Source: Triangularia verruculosa
Lineage: Eukaryota > Ascomycota > Sordariomycetes > Sordariales > Podosporaceae
NCBI GenBank assembly: GCA_033296885.1
Contig: MU863876.1
Coordinates: 372,001-436,000, forward strand
DNA length: 64,000 nucleotides
Direction of reading: 5' to 3'
Positions 31,426 through 45,000 of this stretch are shown in pieces. Every line of letters starts with the position of its first letter. Position 1 is the first letter of the stretch. The position numbers and the translations under genes were made by a program. The notes under the pieces are model-generated. The model ran no database searches, was not told the DNA's origin, and saw only the letters and a list, made by a program, of their open reading frames with translations.

Positions 31426-31990
31426 ATGGAAGCACAGCCCAAAAAGCGAGCAAAATGGGGGCCCAGAAGCTCTCGCCTGATCAGGAGAGCTTTTCAGTTG
31501 ACTGGTGCCTCACTCAGGAAGCCGCTTGCTGCGCCCCAAGCAAAGCCCGAGTCGCAAGGGTGGCCCAAGAAATCCTCATACAGAGTGGTGTTTGTACCCC
31601 TATCGGTCACCGTTGGCCAGACCGCTTTCTACGCCGCCACCAGCGAGTCAAAACAAAGCAATCGGTATTTTCGGAAAGAGAAAGAGTACGCGGATCTACA
31701 AAGGCCAACTATGAGAACTTTTTTAAGCGCCTGTGCCATCATTTAGACTAAAAACATCTCACCCTGTAATATCACTAATATACCTCTAGACGAGCACGGC
31801 ATGCAAAAGACGGAGACGGCCGCAGGCACCGTTGTAGGAGACTCTGTTACCGATTATGCGGTAGTTACAAGACCTGACAGTACTATCTGGGTCACAGTTA
31901 GGTATTGAGGCAGTTATAGCTGAGGGGCGCAGACTTACGCCCTGTATTATCTTGACAAGGTTATCTCTCCAAGACCAATAGTACCCGCCT
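31426..31990 (+). pseudogene. truncated pogo-like transposase remnant (E5)
   Basis: Two frames together show a CENPB-type domain (LSPDQESFSVDWCLTQE ... GHRWPDRFLRRHQRVKTKQS). After a stop near 31746, the first catalytic motif follows in decayed form (DEHGMQKTETAAGTVVGDS), then AEGRRLTP. The closest relative in this window is E4. Neither TIR nor the rest of the DDE domain remains. Stops and frameshifts are frequent. Confidence 0.75.
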
Positions 31991-32169
31991 TAGGTTGATC
32001 GATGCTCGATCACTACGAGCACCAAGCGAAGGAACGTAGGATTGCGAATCGATCACTGCGACCTCGATGGTACAGGAGTACCTAGATAGGAGGAAGCTGT
32101 ATCTAAATTTCTGATATGGGGCTAGGACCCAGTGTGGCTTGAGGAATACGAAGGGGCATGATAGGCTTG

Positions 32170-32323
32170 ATGATAACGATACGAGGTGGCTTTCCTAGTG
32201 GCTTCTCCATGTGTATATAAGGGAGTGCGCTCCCACGGAAGGGACCCGTTTCCTGTCTTCTTCATCAGACAATTCACCTTTCCTTACACTGGTCTTTCCC
32301 CATACAGGGCTTGACCCGTCACA
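32170..32323 (+). repeat. possible LTR 3' part of the Gypsy remnant
   Basis: TGTATATAAGGGAG (TATA-like, ~32212) is followed by a pyrimidine-rich stretch and GACCCGTCACA ending near 32323, which could be the end of an LTR just upstream of gag-like sequence. The matching LTR was not found, so this is tentative. Confidence 0.35.
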
Positions 32324-32749
32324 GTTTACACTATTTCAGGCCTACGGGCATCACAATAGCTTCCTTAGTTTTCAATATAAGTATTAGTTTACTCATATAT
32401 TGAGACAGGACTATGGTTGTGCACCTTTTGGCTGCGCCGATCTATCATGTAGAAGTTACCTTCAACTGTTATCCCTTTTAGAGCCTTTGGATAGGGTATC
32501 ATTATAGATTGTAAACTTACTTTTACTTTGTTACGGATAAGTTGAAGACAATCATTATCATGGCCGACCAAGGGAACGTTCGTGTGGGCAATACCTCTGC
32601 TACCGCGTTCAGCGATGGATAAGATTACGGTACTAGAGACTCCTACCATTCAACAACTCCTCGTATGTATAAAGTGGTTGGAAGAGAGAGCTTAGTAGAA
32701 CGAGGACTAGACTATTGCCGTCGGGGATCAATAATAGCGCGTAGCTAAA

Positions 32750-34480
32750 TTCCCGACCTCCGAGCGCTATGTTGGCGGAAAGGGCAAGCTTAGAAGGTTC
32801 CTAATCTAGCTCAAGACTTACTTTCGGCACTAACCAGACATGTTCCTTGATGAAAAGTTCAAGGTGCTCTTCGCAGCAACCAGACTTAAGGACAAGATAC
32901 TGGCATGGTTTAAGCCCATTATGGACGACTACTACGAGGTTAAACCTGAGGACCGGGAGGATATCACGGTCGAATGCTTTCGGAGTTACCGGAACTTCGA
33001 GACTAGGATCAGCGGGGTGTTCGGGCAGAGAGTACGAGGACGCCTATCGTGCTTAGACAATACTCGCGGGATTACGCCAGACTCGCTCAGTAGCCAACTA
33101 GGCATACTGCTTCGTTCAAAAACGGCAGCCTGCGCAGCAAGATCAACGATGAAGGACTGACGCAACTGTTCTACAATGGTCTCAAAGAGGAGGTCAAAGA
33201 TGAGATGTACCGCGAAGAAAGGGCCGACACCATCGACAAGTACATCGTCATGGCCATACGTATCAACTATTGCCAGTACCAGCGACGTCGGGAGAAGAAG
33301 GGGATGCATGTACACTTCGGGGCATTCAGGCCAGGAGACAAGTAGAAGTCAAACTTCAAAAAGAAGCGTCATGGGCCAAACACCTCTGGGACCACTCCCG
33401 CGCAGAACCCATGGAGGTGGACGCAGTTCAGAAGCACACCAGGAACAACATCAAGTGCTTCAATTGTGGAAAGATGGGACACTTCGAAAGAGACGGGACT
33501 GCAGGGCACCCAAGCAGCTAAGTGGAAGGACCAGAAGACTGCCGCAACGACTAAGCAGGTGGTCCAGGTTGCCAGTATAGGATATGGCAAGGACCAAATC
33601 TTGGGATCATGAATACACCGACAGTGACGACGGGAACGAACCCCAGGAAGGAGAACTGGTGGTGGACTCGGAAGAAGAGGAGTATGTGGTACCTATCTAG
33701 GCGGAGGTCGAGCGGCGGGAGGAGCCCCGATGCAGCCGGAAAATGCAACATCCCTCTCGGAGGAGACAACACGCTGGCTAAGACAAGCCCTCAACCACGG
33801 AACGATCATCGCGCAGGACACGACTAGCAGGGAAGCCTTCCGACAAGCCGAGAAACGAGTTCAGGAGCTGGAGAAAGAAACTAAGGAGCTTAAGGACCAG
33901 TACCAGGTGAAAAGCACCAATTCCACAAACTACAGAACAAAAAGGCGCGGGCTCCGACCACAACAACCCACGAACCAGACGCAGGATTCCGGCGAGGTAA
34001 AGAACGACGGATTATCCCGGAAGAAGAATTCGAAGGGAACTTCATGTGGCTGAATACAGGTACCTAAGTACAGGGATTGTTGTGACGAATCATCTCTCGC
34101 GGACCGAGGTCACCAAGGAAACAGAGCCGATGGATTTCACGGTGAATGGGGAAACGACATCAGTGTTTTTTGATATTGTGGACATGGGACCAGGAAAGAC
34201 TATGATTTTTGGCGCAACTATGGTACGAGGATTGCAACCCAGACATCGGTTGGAGGAATGGTGGCCACCTACGACCGAAGGAACCTCGGGAGTACCTCTA
34301 CAGAGGAAGAGTGTAGAACAAGCACTTCCTACGGTACTACCGCAGGAGATATGAGAAGACCTAGTGTACTTTGTTGATAAAGGCAGTAAGATCGAAGAAG
34401 TAGTGTTGATAGGAGCTGTTGCGTTGGTAGAAATTGAGGCAATAATGACCGACAAATACGCCTATTATAACAACTTGAAA
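32750..34480 (+). mobile_element. Ty3/Gypsy retrotransposon remnant (gag and protease fragments)
   Basis: Several frames hold Gag-like pieces: DEKFKVLFAATRLKDKILAWF and SYRNFETRISGVFG (32.8-33.0 kb), then a YNGLKEEV-type stretch. A zinc knuckle at about 33.46 kb reads CFNCGKMGHFERD, the last Cys replaced by Asp. An acidic tail follows (33.6-33.7 kb). At 34.1-34.25 kb a retropepsin-like end (VFFDIVDMGPGKTMIFGA) is present. Frames shift repeatedly and no reverse transcriptase or integrase remains. A decayed, truncated insertion. Confidence 0.65.
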
Positions 34481-37445
34481 AAAAGGTAAGAAGAAGGAGG
34501 TACTACCGGAGTACGAGGGTCACCCGGCGTTTACGGCAAAAACACTTTCAGGGTCTAAACTTGGAGGGAGTAAAACTCTAGCTTTCTAAGGTCTACGATA
34601 CCAAAGATAAGCAAAGTGGGCAAGAAGTTTCCCTCGAAACAACAATACCTACACAGGATACGAGTGGTTCATCGGGAGGGGGGACGGAAGGCGGCTTCAG
34701 GGGTCAGGGGTTTTCCAGCTCCGGGAAAAAAAATTCTGCGACGTAATGTGAGTGGTCGATTACGGGAAAGCTTTTGGCTTGTTGAGATCAGAAGATTTTC
34801 TCGGGCAATTGATGAGACATCTTGACCGGAGTACTGTCGAGGCAACTGGAAGAGAAGTGGGAACTTGCTCTGAGGACTTCTTTTCCGTAATGCAAGTCGC
34901 ATTTGGGGGCGGCTGCCCACGGCTTCCCTCGAGATTTCCAGGTTTGGTTCAGCTCAATGATGGCATCATTGGAAAAAGAAATTTCCAAAAGGTGTCTTCG
35001 ACGCCTGATTTGCTGTTGATGCGTGAGATTGTTGGATGCATTTACAGGGGGTTTGGATATCTGTTAGTTGCATGCATCTTCATTATCAACCTTATCGGAC
35101 CTTATCGTCTTCGGGATGAGCAACAAGTTCAGGTGATTGTCGACCCCGTGATCTATCCGAGGCAACAGGAGATGTGTTGTTTTTCCAACAGTCGTCACAT
35201 CACAAGGTGATGCTGTCTGTGGAGGCTTCCCCAGGTTTAGGTTCCTCTGTCCATGGCGCTGTCGATCGCAGCGGGAGGGGTGGAAATTCCCCCGCATTTT
35301 TCCATTTTGCCAGGCGGGCATTGCCTGTACATACTCCCGGCCCAAGAAGCGAATGCCGGCTGCCTTGGGTCAATGAGCTGATTCCCGGGACGTGGGCGAG
35401 GTTTAGGTGGACACCACTGTATTCACTATGGCCTGTCATATAGACGGAAACTGCATGTCCTGGGCAACCCGGGTCGTGGGAAGACACCGGACGAGCTGGC
35501 TGCTGTTAACCACAGCAGTGGGCTAATGCAAGGTACAGCTTGCCCATGGCGCCCCCTGTGACGACCCTGAAAGCTCGACATGGGCACGTCGGGTCTCTGC
35601 AACTGGACGGGAGGCGCTGCCGACGGCCGATGGGAGGTCTTTGGCCGCTGTCAGATGCTCGAATCAATGCAACCCTTTTTGGTCGTCACGGGATTGGATC
35701 GACCATGATGCGATGCGATGCGTGCACGCCAGCTGCAACGGGCCGTCTCGATGATTTTCGTCTGCATAACTGCATTCATCAAAAACCGGCAGACCGATTT
35801 AATTTAGCGTGGATCTGGCGGCCGTTGAAGCTTAAATCGACAGCCGTAGCATGGAACCGGGGGTCGGGTGTCTGGACTTTGATGTTCCTTGAAGGCTGGC
35901 AACACGTTGGTCGTGGTCGCTTTTGACATGAGATGAAAGCACACAGCGCCTCCGTCAGTGACAGCGAGGCAGCACAACGAGAGGTGCCCAACAGCGATGC
36001 TGCCAACCAGCTCCTGACAAATCCCTGCTAAACGTGGCACCGATATGGCGTGCCGTGATCCTGCTGATGTCAGTAGTTTTTTTTTCGGCGCTGGCTGCCG
36101 ACGAACTTCCCCGCCATCACTCTGGACGTCGGCGATGGTTAGATATCTATCAAACTGTCTCTGCTGCCATTGCCATCTTCCGTTGAACCAGAAACCAGTC
36201 TTTCCAGAGCCGGCAGCCAACGGCAGCTAGTTCAGGAGTCATCCAGCCGGGCTGTTGGCCGATGCGTCACGAGGCTGCCCAAAGCTGCATTTTCCAAATG
36301 TTAGGCCAGCGATGACCAACAGGCACTGCGGATTAGCCAATGCTTTTGGTAATCCAGAAGAACAGGTTCAATCATCAATGGAAATGCCATCGGTCATCGG
36401 CGGCAGCAAAAGGTGGCTGCGATGGCTAATCGGGGGCCAAGGCCTCGTTAATAAAATAGCTGCCTGATGATGATGCATGCGTGCCTCATTCGCCTGAATG
36501 CCAAGGCAGCCGTAGGTGTGGTATCAAAAGTACGCCGGGTGGTCGGGCAGGCGTGCCAGAAACTGCGCAGCGCAGAGGCTTCATCCCAGGAGAGTGTGGC
36601 AGGACCATCCCCAATCACCTTGCTTGCTCTTGTGCTCTCCCCCCCCCCCCATTGCGCTCAAGCGACGCCGAAAATTCAGAATTCCCAACCCCCATCCCTC
36701 ATCCTCCTCTCTTCTTCTTTGCTCGTCGCTGTTCGCTGTCGCTGTCGCTCTTGAACATCTCCAGCTCCTCACCCTCCGAGCCATGTCACTTTGATGGTCC
36801 CAGTGTCGCCGCGCCGACACCTATCTCCCCATCCAGCCGCATTGGCCCACTGAGGACGACAATTGCCTTGCGCCGACCACCAGACGAGCACCGCCGAACC
36901 ACCTACGCAGCAGCAGCAGCGCGACTCCAACTACCCACACACACCAACAGCCTTGGAGTTTGCCTGCCTGTTCTTCTGACCAACTCAAACCTCACCTTTC
37001 CACCAACATCCACCACCACCACCACCACCGCCCACCACCAACCAGCTGCTAGAAGCTGTTCCCGGCCCGGCCCCCCGATCTTTGGCTGATTGATCTCCAC
37101 CGCTTTCCACCTTTTCTTCTCCGTCGCGATCATCACAGCACTCGTCTCCGACCGTGTCACGTCTGCAGTCCCTCCGCTTCCGAAACACGGCCGAGCTGGC
37201 TTCCGCTTCCACGTCTTCAATCCCGAGACGCCCACCGCCTGCCGGGTCTAAGCGCACCGCGTGCCACAGGTGGCGACCGAGACATTCAGTTTGCATCTCG
37301 GATCAACCGCTCGCACCTTGACCTGCAGCAGTCGTATCCACTCCGGCGATATCGCACCTTCGTTTTTCCTGCCATCACCACCCGACACGCGAAAAACACG
37401 CTCCCAAGACCGAGCAGACTGCTGTCTGCTCTCCCCGCCTGAACC
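34481..37445. other. long region upstream of the SOM1-like gene
   Basis: 34.5-35.5 kb holds an unassigned 152-codon frame (34752-35210) that I do not call. The last ~900 bases before 37446 are rich in CACCAC and pyrimidines, as for a long 5' leader, with a 202-codon open frame (36481-37089) that could act as upstream ORF or be spliced out. Poly-C run at about 36641. Confidence 0.4.
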
Positions 37446-40056
37446 ATGAACAACATGGCAAACATGGCAGGCATGGGCGGCCCGGTCAACGCTCCCATGA
37501 ACATGATGAACAATGGCGGCCTTGCGCCCCAAGCCCAACAGCGCCATGGCACCGGTCCCGACGGACAGCACCGGACGCTACTCAACACGTACATCTACGA
37601 ATACTTCATCCGCTCGGGCATGTGGGATTGCGCCCGCGCTGTCCTCAACGCCGACAATGAAATCAACGTCAAGAAGCAAAGCCCAGGTCACAGCAACGGC
37701 CTCGGCGACGACCCCATGGACACAGACTCCAAGGACCTTCTCGACAAGCGACCAGACGATCTGCCTGCGCCTAATGTGCCCATGGCAGTCACTGACAGTT
37801 GCTTCTTGTTTGACTGGTTTTCTCTTTTCTGGACCATGTTCTCTCACCAAAAGGTTGCCGGCCACACCGGCCAGGTCGTCAACCAATATGTTCAACATAC
37901 TCAGGTACGACCATGACCTGTACCTTTTACACGTCCACCCTGGCTAACGCGACTCGTAGGCACAATCTCGCTTGAAGCAAGAACAACAAAGGGACCTCCT
38001 GCGCAACATGCGTCCCGACGCATATAACCAACAGCAGTATCAGCATATGTTGCGCATGCAAAATGGCGCCATGAACATGGGCGTCAAGCCAGGAAACAAT
38101 CTTCAGAGAGCTGCTATGGCTAATAACCAAAAGTATGTCTTACGCTTCCCCCACTCTATCCCCAAGGACCATGACTGACGCATGACCTGGTAGCCCTCAA
38201 ACGATGCAGATGCTCCAGCAGAACAAAGTTGCCGGCCAGATGCAACGCGACCCCTCCGACATGGAAGGCAACCGGGTGAGGCCGGGATCGCCAGCGTCGG
38301 CCGAGAATGCGCCATCGCCATCCAAGAGACCACGCCACGACGGCGGCGCCCCTTTCAACCCCCAAGCGGGCGTCATGATGCCGAATGGGAGACCGCAGGG
38401 CATGCCGGGTCCGCAGCAGGTAGGAAACGGCCCCGATTCAGCACGAGCACTACTGCGTGAGAATGGCATCAACCCAACGCAGCTGAATCCTGACCAGCTC
38501 CAGGCCTTCATCTCTGCCTCTCCACACGTACAAGCAAAGTCTCTTGCCACGTACTCGGCTAACCTACAACAGCATCATGGCAATCAAATGCCCAACAAGC
38601 CTATGGCGAACGCCGTCGGTCCGCAGGGCCAGGGCTCCCCGATGGTCCCCCAAGGTCCCGACGCCCCGACTCTGAACCAATACTACAACCCCAACGAGAT
38701 GGGGCCGGGTGCCATGCGGCCAGTTCAAGGGAATGGGCAAGCGACCGGCGGTAGTAACCATGCGCTGCAGGACTATCAAATGCAGCTCATGCTGCTCGAG
38801 CAGCAAAATAAGAAGCGACTGATGATGGCTCGGCAGGAACAGGACCTTGGCACCAGCAGCATGCCCCGTCCTGATGGACCTCCAGGCGGACCCCCAGGAC
38901 CGAATGCCCAAGGCTTCCAGCAAGGCACTTCCCCGCCAGGGGGCCGAAACGGCGCTTCTCCCAACCCCGAGCAGATGAAGCGCGCCCAGCAGATGAACAA
39001 CGCTGCCAACATGGGCGGCTCTCCCCTCCCCGATGGAGCCGTGCAATCCCGGAGCTCCCCCAACGCGATGAACTTCATGGACGGCAACGGCATGGTCCCC
39101 AACGGTGGCCCGCAGTTCATGAACATGCAGATGAACGGTGCCGGGATGCGACCTCCGAACTCGCACCCAAACCAACCCTTCAACCCCCAGCTGGCTCACC
39201 AGCAGATGATGGCACAACGCCAGGGGCAGGGTATGCAGGGTCCAGCAGGAATGCAATGGCAACAAGGCCCTAACGGACAACTCCCCGGCCAAGGACCTCC
39301 TCAGGTGCAAGGAACGCCCACGCAGGCGCAGCGAACAATGGGCCCCCCATCGGCGCCCAACGCTGCCGCCAACGCTGCAAACTCTCGCAACGCCACATCG
39401 TCACCCCAAGTGAGCACCGCCGCCCCCCCCACCCCACAGGCAGGAAATAAGCCCGCGCCGAAGAAGAAGGAAACCAAGAATTCCAAGGCCAAGGTAGGCC
39501 GCTATTTCCTGGATTCCAGACTTGTGCCTCCCTTTGCATGACATGATGCTAACCGTGCTACAAGACCGCCCAGAAAAAGACGAATAACAATCTCAATAAT
39601 ACCGCGGCCACGCCTGCCGGCGACGACAATGCGCAGGAGGCGCCAACACCAGCAACGCCCATCACCCCATCGAACCCAGCCAGCTTCGCTAAGAACCAGA
39701 ATATCAATGCTGGTCCAGTGGTTCCCAACGGCCAGCCTGCTGTTCAACAGCCACCTCCACAGGCGCCACCAGTTGCTGCCCCTCAGCATCAAGACACTGG
39801 CCTGTACATGGACGCAAGCGCATTGGTACGTCCTCATAAGCCTCGCACGTGTCCGACCTTACTGACTCCCCAAAAGGATCAATATCCTCTTGGATTTGCC
39901 GACCCTACACAGTCTAACGATGTCCTGAACGATTTTGACTTTGAGTCATTCCTCCACGACGGCAACAACGGCGATGATGGTGTGGGCAACTTCGACTTTG
40001 GTGGGGCAGCTTTTGGCATGGAAGACGGTACAAACACGATTGGCACTGCGGACTAG
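37446..40056 (+). CDS. som1: LisH/LUFS-domain regulator of the SOM1/SomA/Flo8 type
   Basis: Five exons: 37446-37904, 37960-38132, 38194-39493, 39565-39825, 39877-40056; all GT-AG and in frame; 790 residues. The LisH domain (LLNTYIYEYFIRSGMWDCARAVL region) spans about residues 44-68, and the LUFS-like block SCFLFDWFSLFWTMFSHQ is near 118-135. The middle is Gln/Met/Pro/Gly-rich (QNKVAGQMQ onward) and probably disordered. The end is acidic and aromatic (NDFDFESFLHDG ... FGMEDGTN), as in known homologues. Family members act in the nucleus downstream of cAMP/PKA and control adhesion, conidiation, and infection structures in pathogens; that role is known for relatives and inferred here. Single-copy-looking gene with a long leader. 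Confidence 0.92.
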
Positions 40057-42025
40057 GATCTCGCTATGCTCATCCCACACACGCCATAATATCTCAACAT
40101 CTTGGAGTTGGATGCCACCCAGTCCCTTCGAAAAGCAACATTGCCACCCCACTCTGGCTGTCCACGGCCAAGGTCAGCAAGGCATTTGGAGGCCTACCTG
40201 ATACTTGGAGTGGCGTTTTTCTGGTCTAATTTCTCAGTATGGGCAAGATATTGGAGGTACAGGTTCCATAACTCTTCAGGGTCAGGTCCTTTCTTTGTTT
40301 ATCTGTTTATACCTGCAGCGATCACGGCAGTACTAAACAGCGGTCATCTTTTTTTTTCGGTAATTATGGATGCGGTTGCGGGTCGGTGTCCTGGTTGGCT
40401 TCGCATGCATGGGTGTCGGTCCTCACTCTGCGCTTCTTTCTACTTACTTTCATCTGTCCCATGTTGAAACAACACACCCTTTTTCTTTTCTATCTTTGTC
40501 ATTGTGTAGTTTGTTGTTTTTTGAAGGATAAGCGTTGGGAAAGGGAGATGGGGGCGACGGACGGATCGGAGATCCCTTTAATACCACATACACTATTTTG
40601 TGTTCTTGTTTCATTTTCTTTTCTCTTTTTATATCTGTTGTTTCAGAACCTTTGAGATATCACATCACACACACGTTTTTCACGCACACGCACACGCACA
40701 CACACACACACACCTCTTTTTTTTTCACCCCTTGTTGTTTTCCACATCTTACGTGTGTGTGTTTCTCTGTTATTAGTTTGTTGTGATTTTATTGTTTTAA
40801 AAAGTTGTTTTTTTTCTTTTTCTTTTTTTCCCATCTCTGGCTGGTAGGAGATGAGAAAGAAAGAAGGAAAGGGTGCTGTTAGTTGGGGATAAGTGGGAAG
40901 AAAGGGTGTCATGCTGACGGATGGACGGTATGAAAGGAAAAGAAAGAAGAAGAGAGAGAGAAAAGAGAGGAGCTATCATGAAATGAATTCAACACACACT
41001 TTTTATTTATTTTATATCTCACAATGTCGTCGCACTGGTAGCTTTCTTTTTTCTTTCCTGCCGGCTGATAATCACTATCTGACTGGATAGGAGAGAAAAG
41101 ATTGCATTTCGACTACTGGGGTGTGTGTGTGAATAGGTCCATGATTACACGTATAATGGAGGTGGGGGAAAGAAGGTTGATGGGGGAATGGGGCCCGGGT
41201 TGGGTAAAAAGGGAGGGGAGGTATCAAGGGGGAGAGGGCAGGGAAAGGGGGGAGGGGTCTTTGTATTTTATTAGTTATTGTTGTTGTTGTTGTTGTTGTT
41301 GTTGTCTTAGCTTTAGGCTTTTATATCCCCTCATCATCCATTATTTGAATTTTTGCTGTTTCAAAGATCATTAATGTAGCTGCTGCTTTTGCTGTGTTTT
41401 TGCGTGGTTGGAGGCTGTTCCGAACGATGGATCGAGCAGCCGTAACGGCAATGGTTTAGGTAGGTAGGCTCTCGGGGACTTCATAGCACACAGTCTGATA
41501 CCAAGATAGTAGTCTCTCTTTTTAGTATAGGATACGGGTGCTTGGAAAGGGAATAGAGGCAAGTTCAGAGTGGGGGTACCCGGTATAGTTGTTTTTTTTT
41601 CTTTTATATATTTTTGTTTCTAAACTTGGCTTTCTATACCCCCCCCCCCCCCCCATTCATCACCTCGGCTTCACCGTTCAGTTCAGTGTTCGAAGGCTCC
41701 AGCCTTCCTTCACAATCTTAGCATCAGACCTTGTAAAATGACGCAAAAGCGTCTTGTTTCATCATCCCATCTAGACACAGATTTCACCGTCAGCAGCACC
41801 ATACATCAGACGACAGAACAGCTCCACCTCACCTCCAGTGTGAGATGTATTTGGTCTTTTCAAAATGTATACCTAACTCATCCTGTATACCTTGCTGCAC
41901 CAAAGCAGGTTCTTCTCTTCCTTCCCAAACGCCAGAACCAAACCCAACAAGACTCCAAAGACAGAGACAGGAACAGATCATCATTTTATCGGTGAGAAAT
42001 TTGAAGAGGGCAACTGCAAAGAAAT
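40057..42025. other. convergent 3' region with simple repeats
   Basis: Two genes converge here. The spacer is T/C-rich and holds a CA run (about 40681-40713), a TTG run (41278-41305) and a run of 16 C (41639-41654). Open frames are low complexity. No gene seen. Confidence 0.6.
41278..41305. repeat. TTG trinucleotide microsatellite
   Basis: About nine perfect TTG units in the non-coding 3' region between two convergent genes. Confidence 0.9.
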
Positions 42026-45000
42026 CTATACCGTCCTCGCAGGACTTGAGACCTCCGGTTGGGAGCAATACTCCGAAAAGGGGTCCGCCTCAAGCGGTCT
42101 CGCAGCCGGTGTCTGGGCGTACGCCCAACCAAATGCCGGCTTTGCTCCGCATTCCACTAACGGAGGACAGCCGTCAATCTCCACCACAGATTCATTACTG
42201 TCTGCCCTCGGTGGCGGTGGTTTCTGCTGTTGTAGGCTCCAAAACTCAGGCTCACCGTCAGTTGCAAGTGTGTTTGCCGTTGACGGAATCGCCACTGTGC
42301 AATCGGGAGGGATTTCTTCAACGGCAATATTATTCTTGTCGCGAGGAGGAAGGCAAGGGACCTGATTATCTTCCTCCTTGGCCGGTACCGTATTCCAGTC
42401 CTTGCTCGGAAAGAACGAATCATCCTCCCTCGGCACTGGCGGAGGCTCCATCGCGGTTAGAGGGAGAGGGATGTAGGCTGCTTCGGGGATGTCTTCCTCC
42501 CGAGTTTCAATGTCGACTACTTCCTCTTGGGGTGTCAGTTGGTTTTTGGTAATGAACAGCGGTGGGGCGATCTCTTCGGGGAACCATCCGCCCATGGCAA
42601 AGTGTGTCTCTTGGTAAACACCTTGTTTCCGAGTCGGCGCGTCGACAGCACCTGCGAGGTAGGTAGACAGACGTTTCATGTCAATAGGCTTCGGCATCCA
42701 ACCATCAAAACCCGCATCTTTGTACTGCTGCTCGTCCTCACGGCGGAGCATGCCAGAGATGGCGAAGACAGGAACACGGCCGCAGGCCTGGACAACGCGG
42801 GAGGGGATGGGTTTGGTGTTTTCAAGCTCTCGAATCATTTTGACGGAAGCCCAGCCGTCGACGATAGGCATCTGTTGACAAGAAACTGGTCAGACAAAAG
42901 AAATCGCACAGCAATCGAAAATAACAGACTCACATTCAGGTCCATCAAGACAAAGTCAGTGGTCGCTTGATTCGCTGCAAACATGTTGTAGCACTCTTGG
43001 CCGTCCCGGCTCACAAGAACCTTGTGGCCCAGCTTGGTAAGGCGGCGATTCAGAATTTGTATATTGATAATGTTGTCATCGGCAATGAGAACCGTGAAAC
43101 ACAGTGTCGTTGGTGTCCGCGCTGTATCCATAGGTGAAATGCTTGGTGTCGGGGCAACGATAGGCGGTGATGCACCCATCTTAGGTACCGGGCCCGCCCC
43201 CGATGATCCAGATGGCGTGATGTCATTCCTCCTAGGTGCAAACGACCCCAAGACAGATGGACGTCCAGGCATCGGCAACGCTGGAAGTGGGGATGCGTCC
43301 CGACGAGCAGCCAGCAAAGGCGCGCGCGACACCACGGTAAAAGGTGCCTCGATGGTGAAAGTCGAGCCGTGCCCTTTGACTGACTTCACCCTCAGCTGCC
43401 CATTCCGTTGCTTGACATAGCGAGCCACAAAGGCCAGGCCGACACCGACGCGAAGGACGTTATTTCTAGGTGCCAGTGACTGGCCCATGAGCTCATCAAA
43501 GTCCTCGTCTGGGACTTGCTCAAATTCTTGAAACATGTCATCCAGAGCTCGTTCGCTCAGGCCAGGACCCGAGTCGCTCACTGAAATGTGCATCGTGCAG
43601 CTTTCCGTCTTTTTGAGCATCTCTGACCACTCCACCACCACCCGCCCCCTGGTAGTGTGCTCGATGGCGTTAGCCACCAGGATGGAGACGGCTCTTTGCA
43701 GACTAGACGGATCCCCCCTAACGAAGCGAACAGCTCCTGTCGAGGGTCTCAGGATGACCTCGATTCCTTTCTCCCTCGCCAACCGTTCCAGAGGCTCCAT
43801 GGCCTCTTCCAAGCAGACTCCTACATCGAAGGGATTAGAGAGCTGTGGAATTGATCCCGTCGCACTTCCTGTCAGATTTAGCAGGTCGTCGATAACGTAG
43901 ATCAGAGACTTGGATGCAGTATAAGACGATGTAAGAGCTTGCTTGGTGCTTTCTTCGAGCGGCTTCTCGAGCGCCATTTCGAGGTAGTTGATGACGGCAT
44001 TCAGAGGCGTTCTCACTGGGAGGCTTGTTAGTGCCGGGGTTGGAACCAGGTGTTTCTTAACCTACCTTGATGAGACGCATCGTGCAGAAGCAGGCGCTTG
44101 AACCTTGTCTCCTTGACAGCAGTTTCCTTTTCACGCCAGACTCGGATAAAGCTGCCGTAAACAAGTTGAGCCATCGCAGCCAAGTTGGCTGTTTACGTTA
44201 GTGATCTGTACATATCTCTAGGAAAGCTCAACACGTACCTTGCTCTGGTGTCCAGTTCTTGCTTGTCCCATCCACCACTTCGGTCCATTTTTGAAAGCTG
44301 TTGCGAGGTTCCAGCGTCCCGTATTTGCCTGCAAGACGAGGCTTGCCGGCCCAGTGAACCTCACGCAACTGACTCCGGCGATAAAACACCACACAGTCGT
44401 CCGTCGTCCCTGACAAAGGGATATACAGGACACCGGCGATTGCCTTGAAGCCGCTGGGGTAGTGAAGATCCTGGAAGTCATGGGTGAAGTTGCTTGAAAA
44501 AAGAATCCTACTCGATCTTCGGAAAAACAGGTACTTGAGCAACGTGACCGCTTCGGCATATGCTGCCAGTCGCCCGATGGTTCTAGCCTCTCCCTCAACC
44601 ACAAGAAAGCCACAGTCAGCCTCAAAGAGCTTGAGCAACTCGTCTGAGGACGCCGTGATACACTCATTGGGATTCTTTTGGTCTTGCAATGTCTCGATGA
44701 TGCGTCGAGCCTTCAGCTTTTCAGCGTTGAGCAATTTTTCCAAACAAGTCGATGCCGAGACGCCCACAAAATGTACCAGCTCTCGTACCGTGAATGGCAC
44801 ACGGGTTGCCGTTGGTCCATATGAATGACAGACAATGAGCCCCCAAAGCTCCCCCTCTGATTCGAGAGACATGGACATGGAAGATCGCACCTCCATATTC
44901 GCCAAGTACTTGAGATGAACCGGTGACATGGCGCGAAGATAGGCGTGCGTGAGATTCAATGGGGTCTCGATATCTTTCCGATCTCTGCCAACCAGCCTGG

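Noticed and set aside
34752..35210. 152-codon ORF with a hydrophobic stretch
   Set aside because: No recognisable domain, no promoter or partner, and it lies at the edge of a retrotransposon remnant.
36481..37089. 202-codon ORF upstream of the SOM1-like gene as an independent gene
   Set aside because: Composition is Pro/Ser/Thr low complexity from CACCAC-rich leader sequence; kept only as a possible upstream ORF.
40057..41700. Short frames encoding KKRERK or FFFSF-type peptides
   Set aside because: They come from simple-sequence and homopolymer runs in convergent 3' UTRs.
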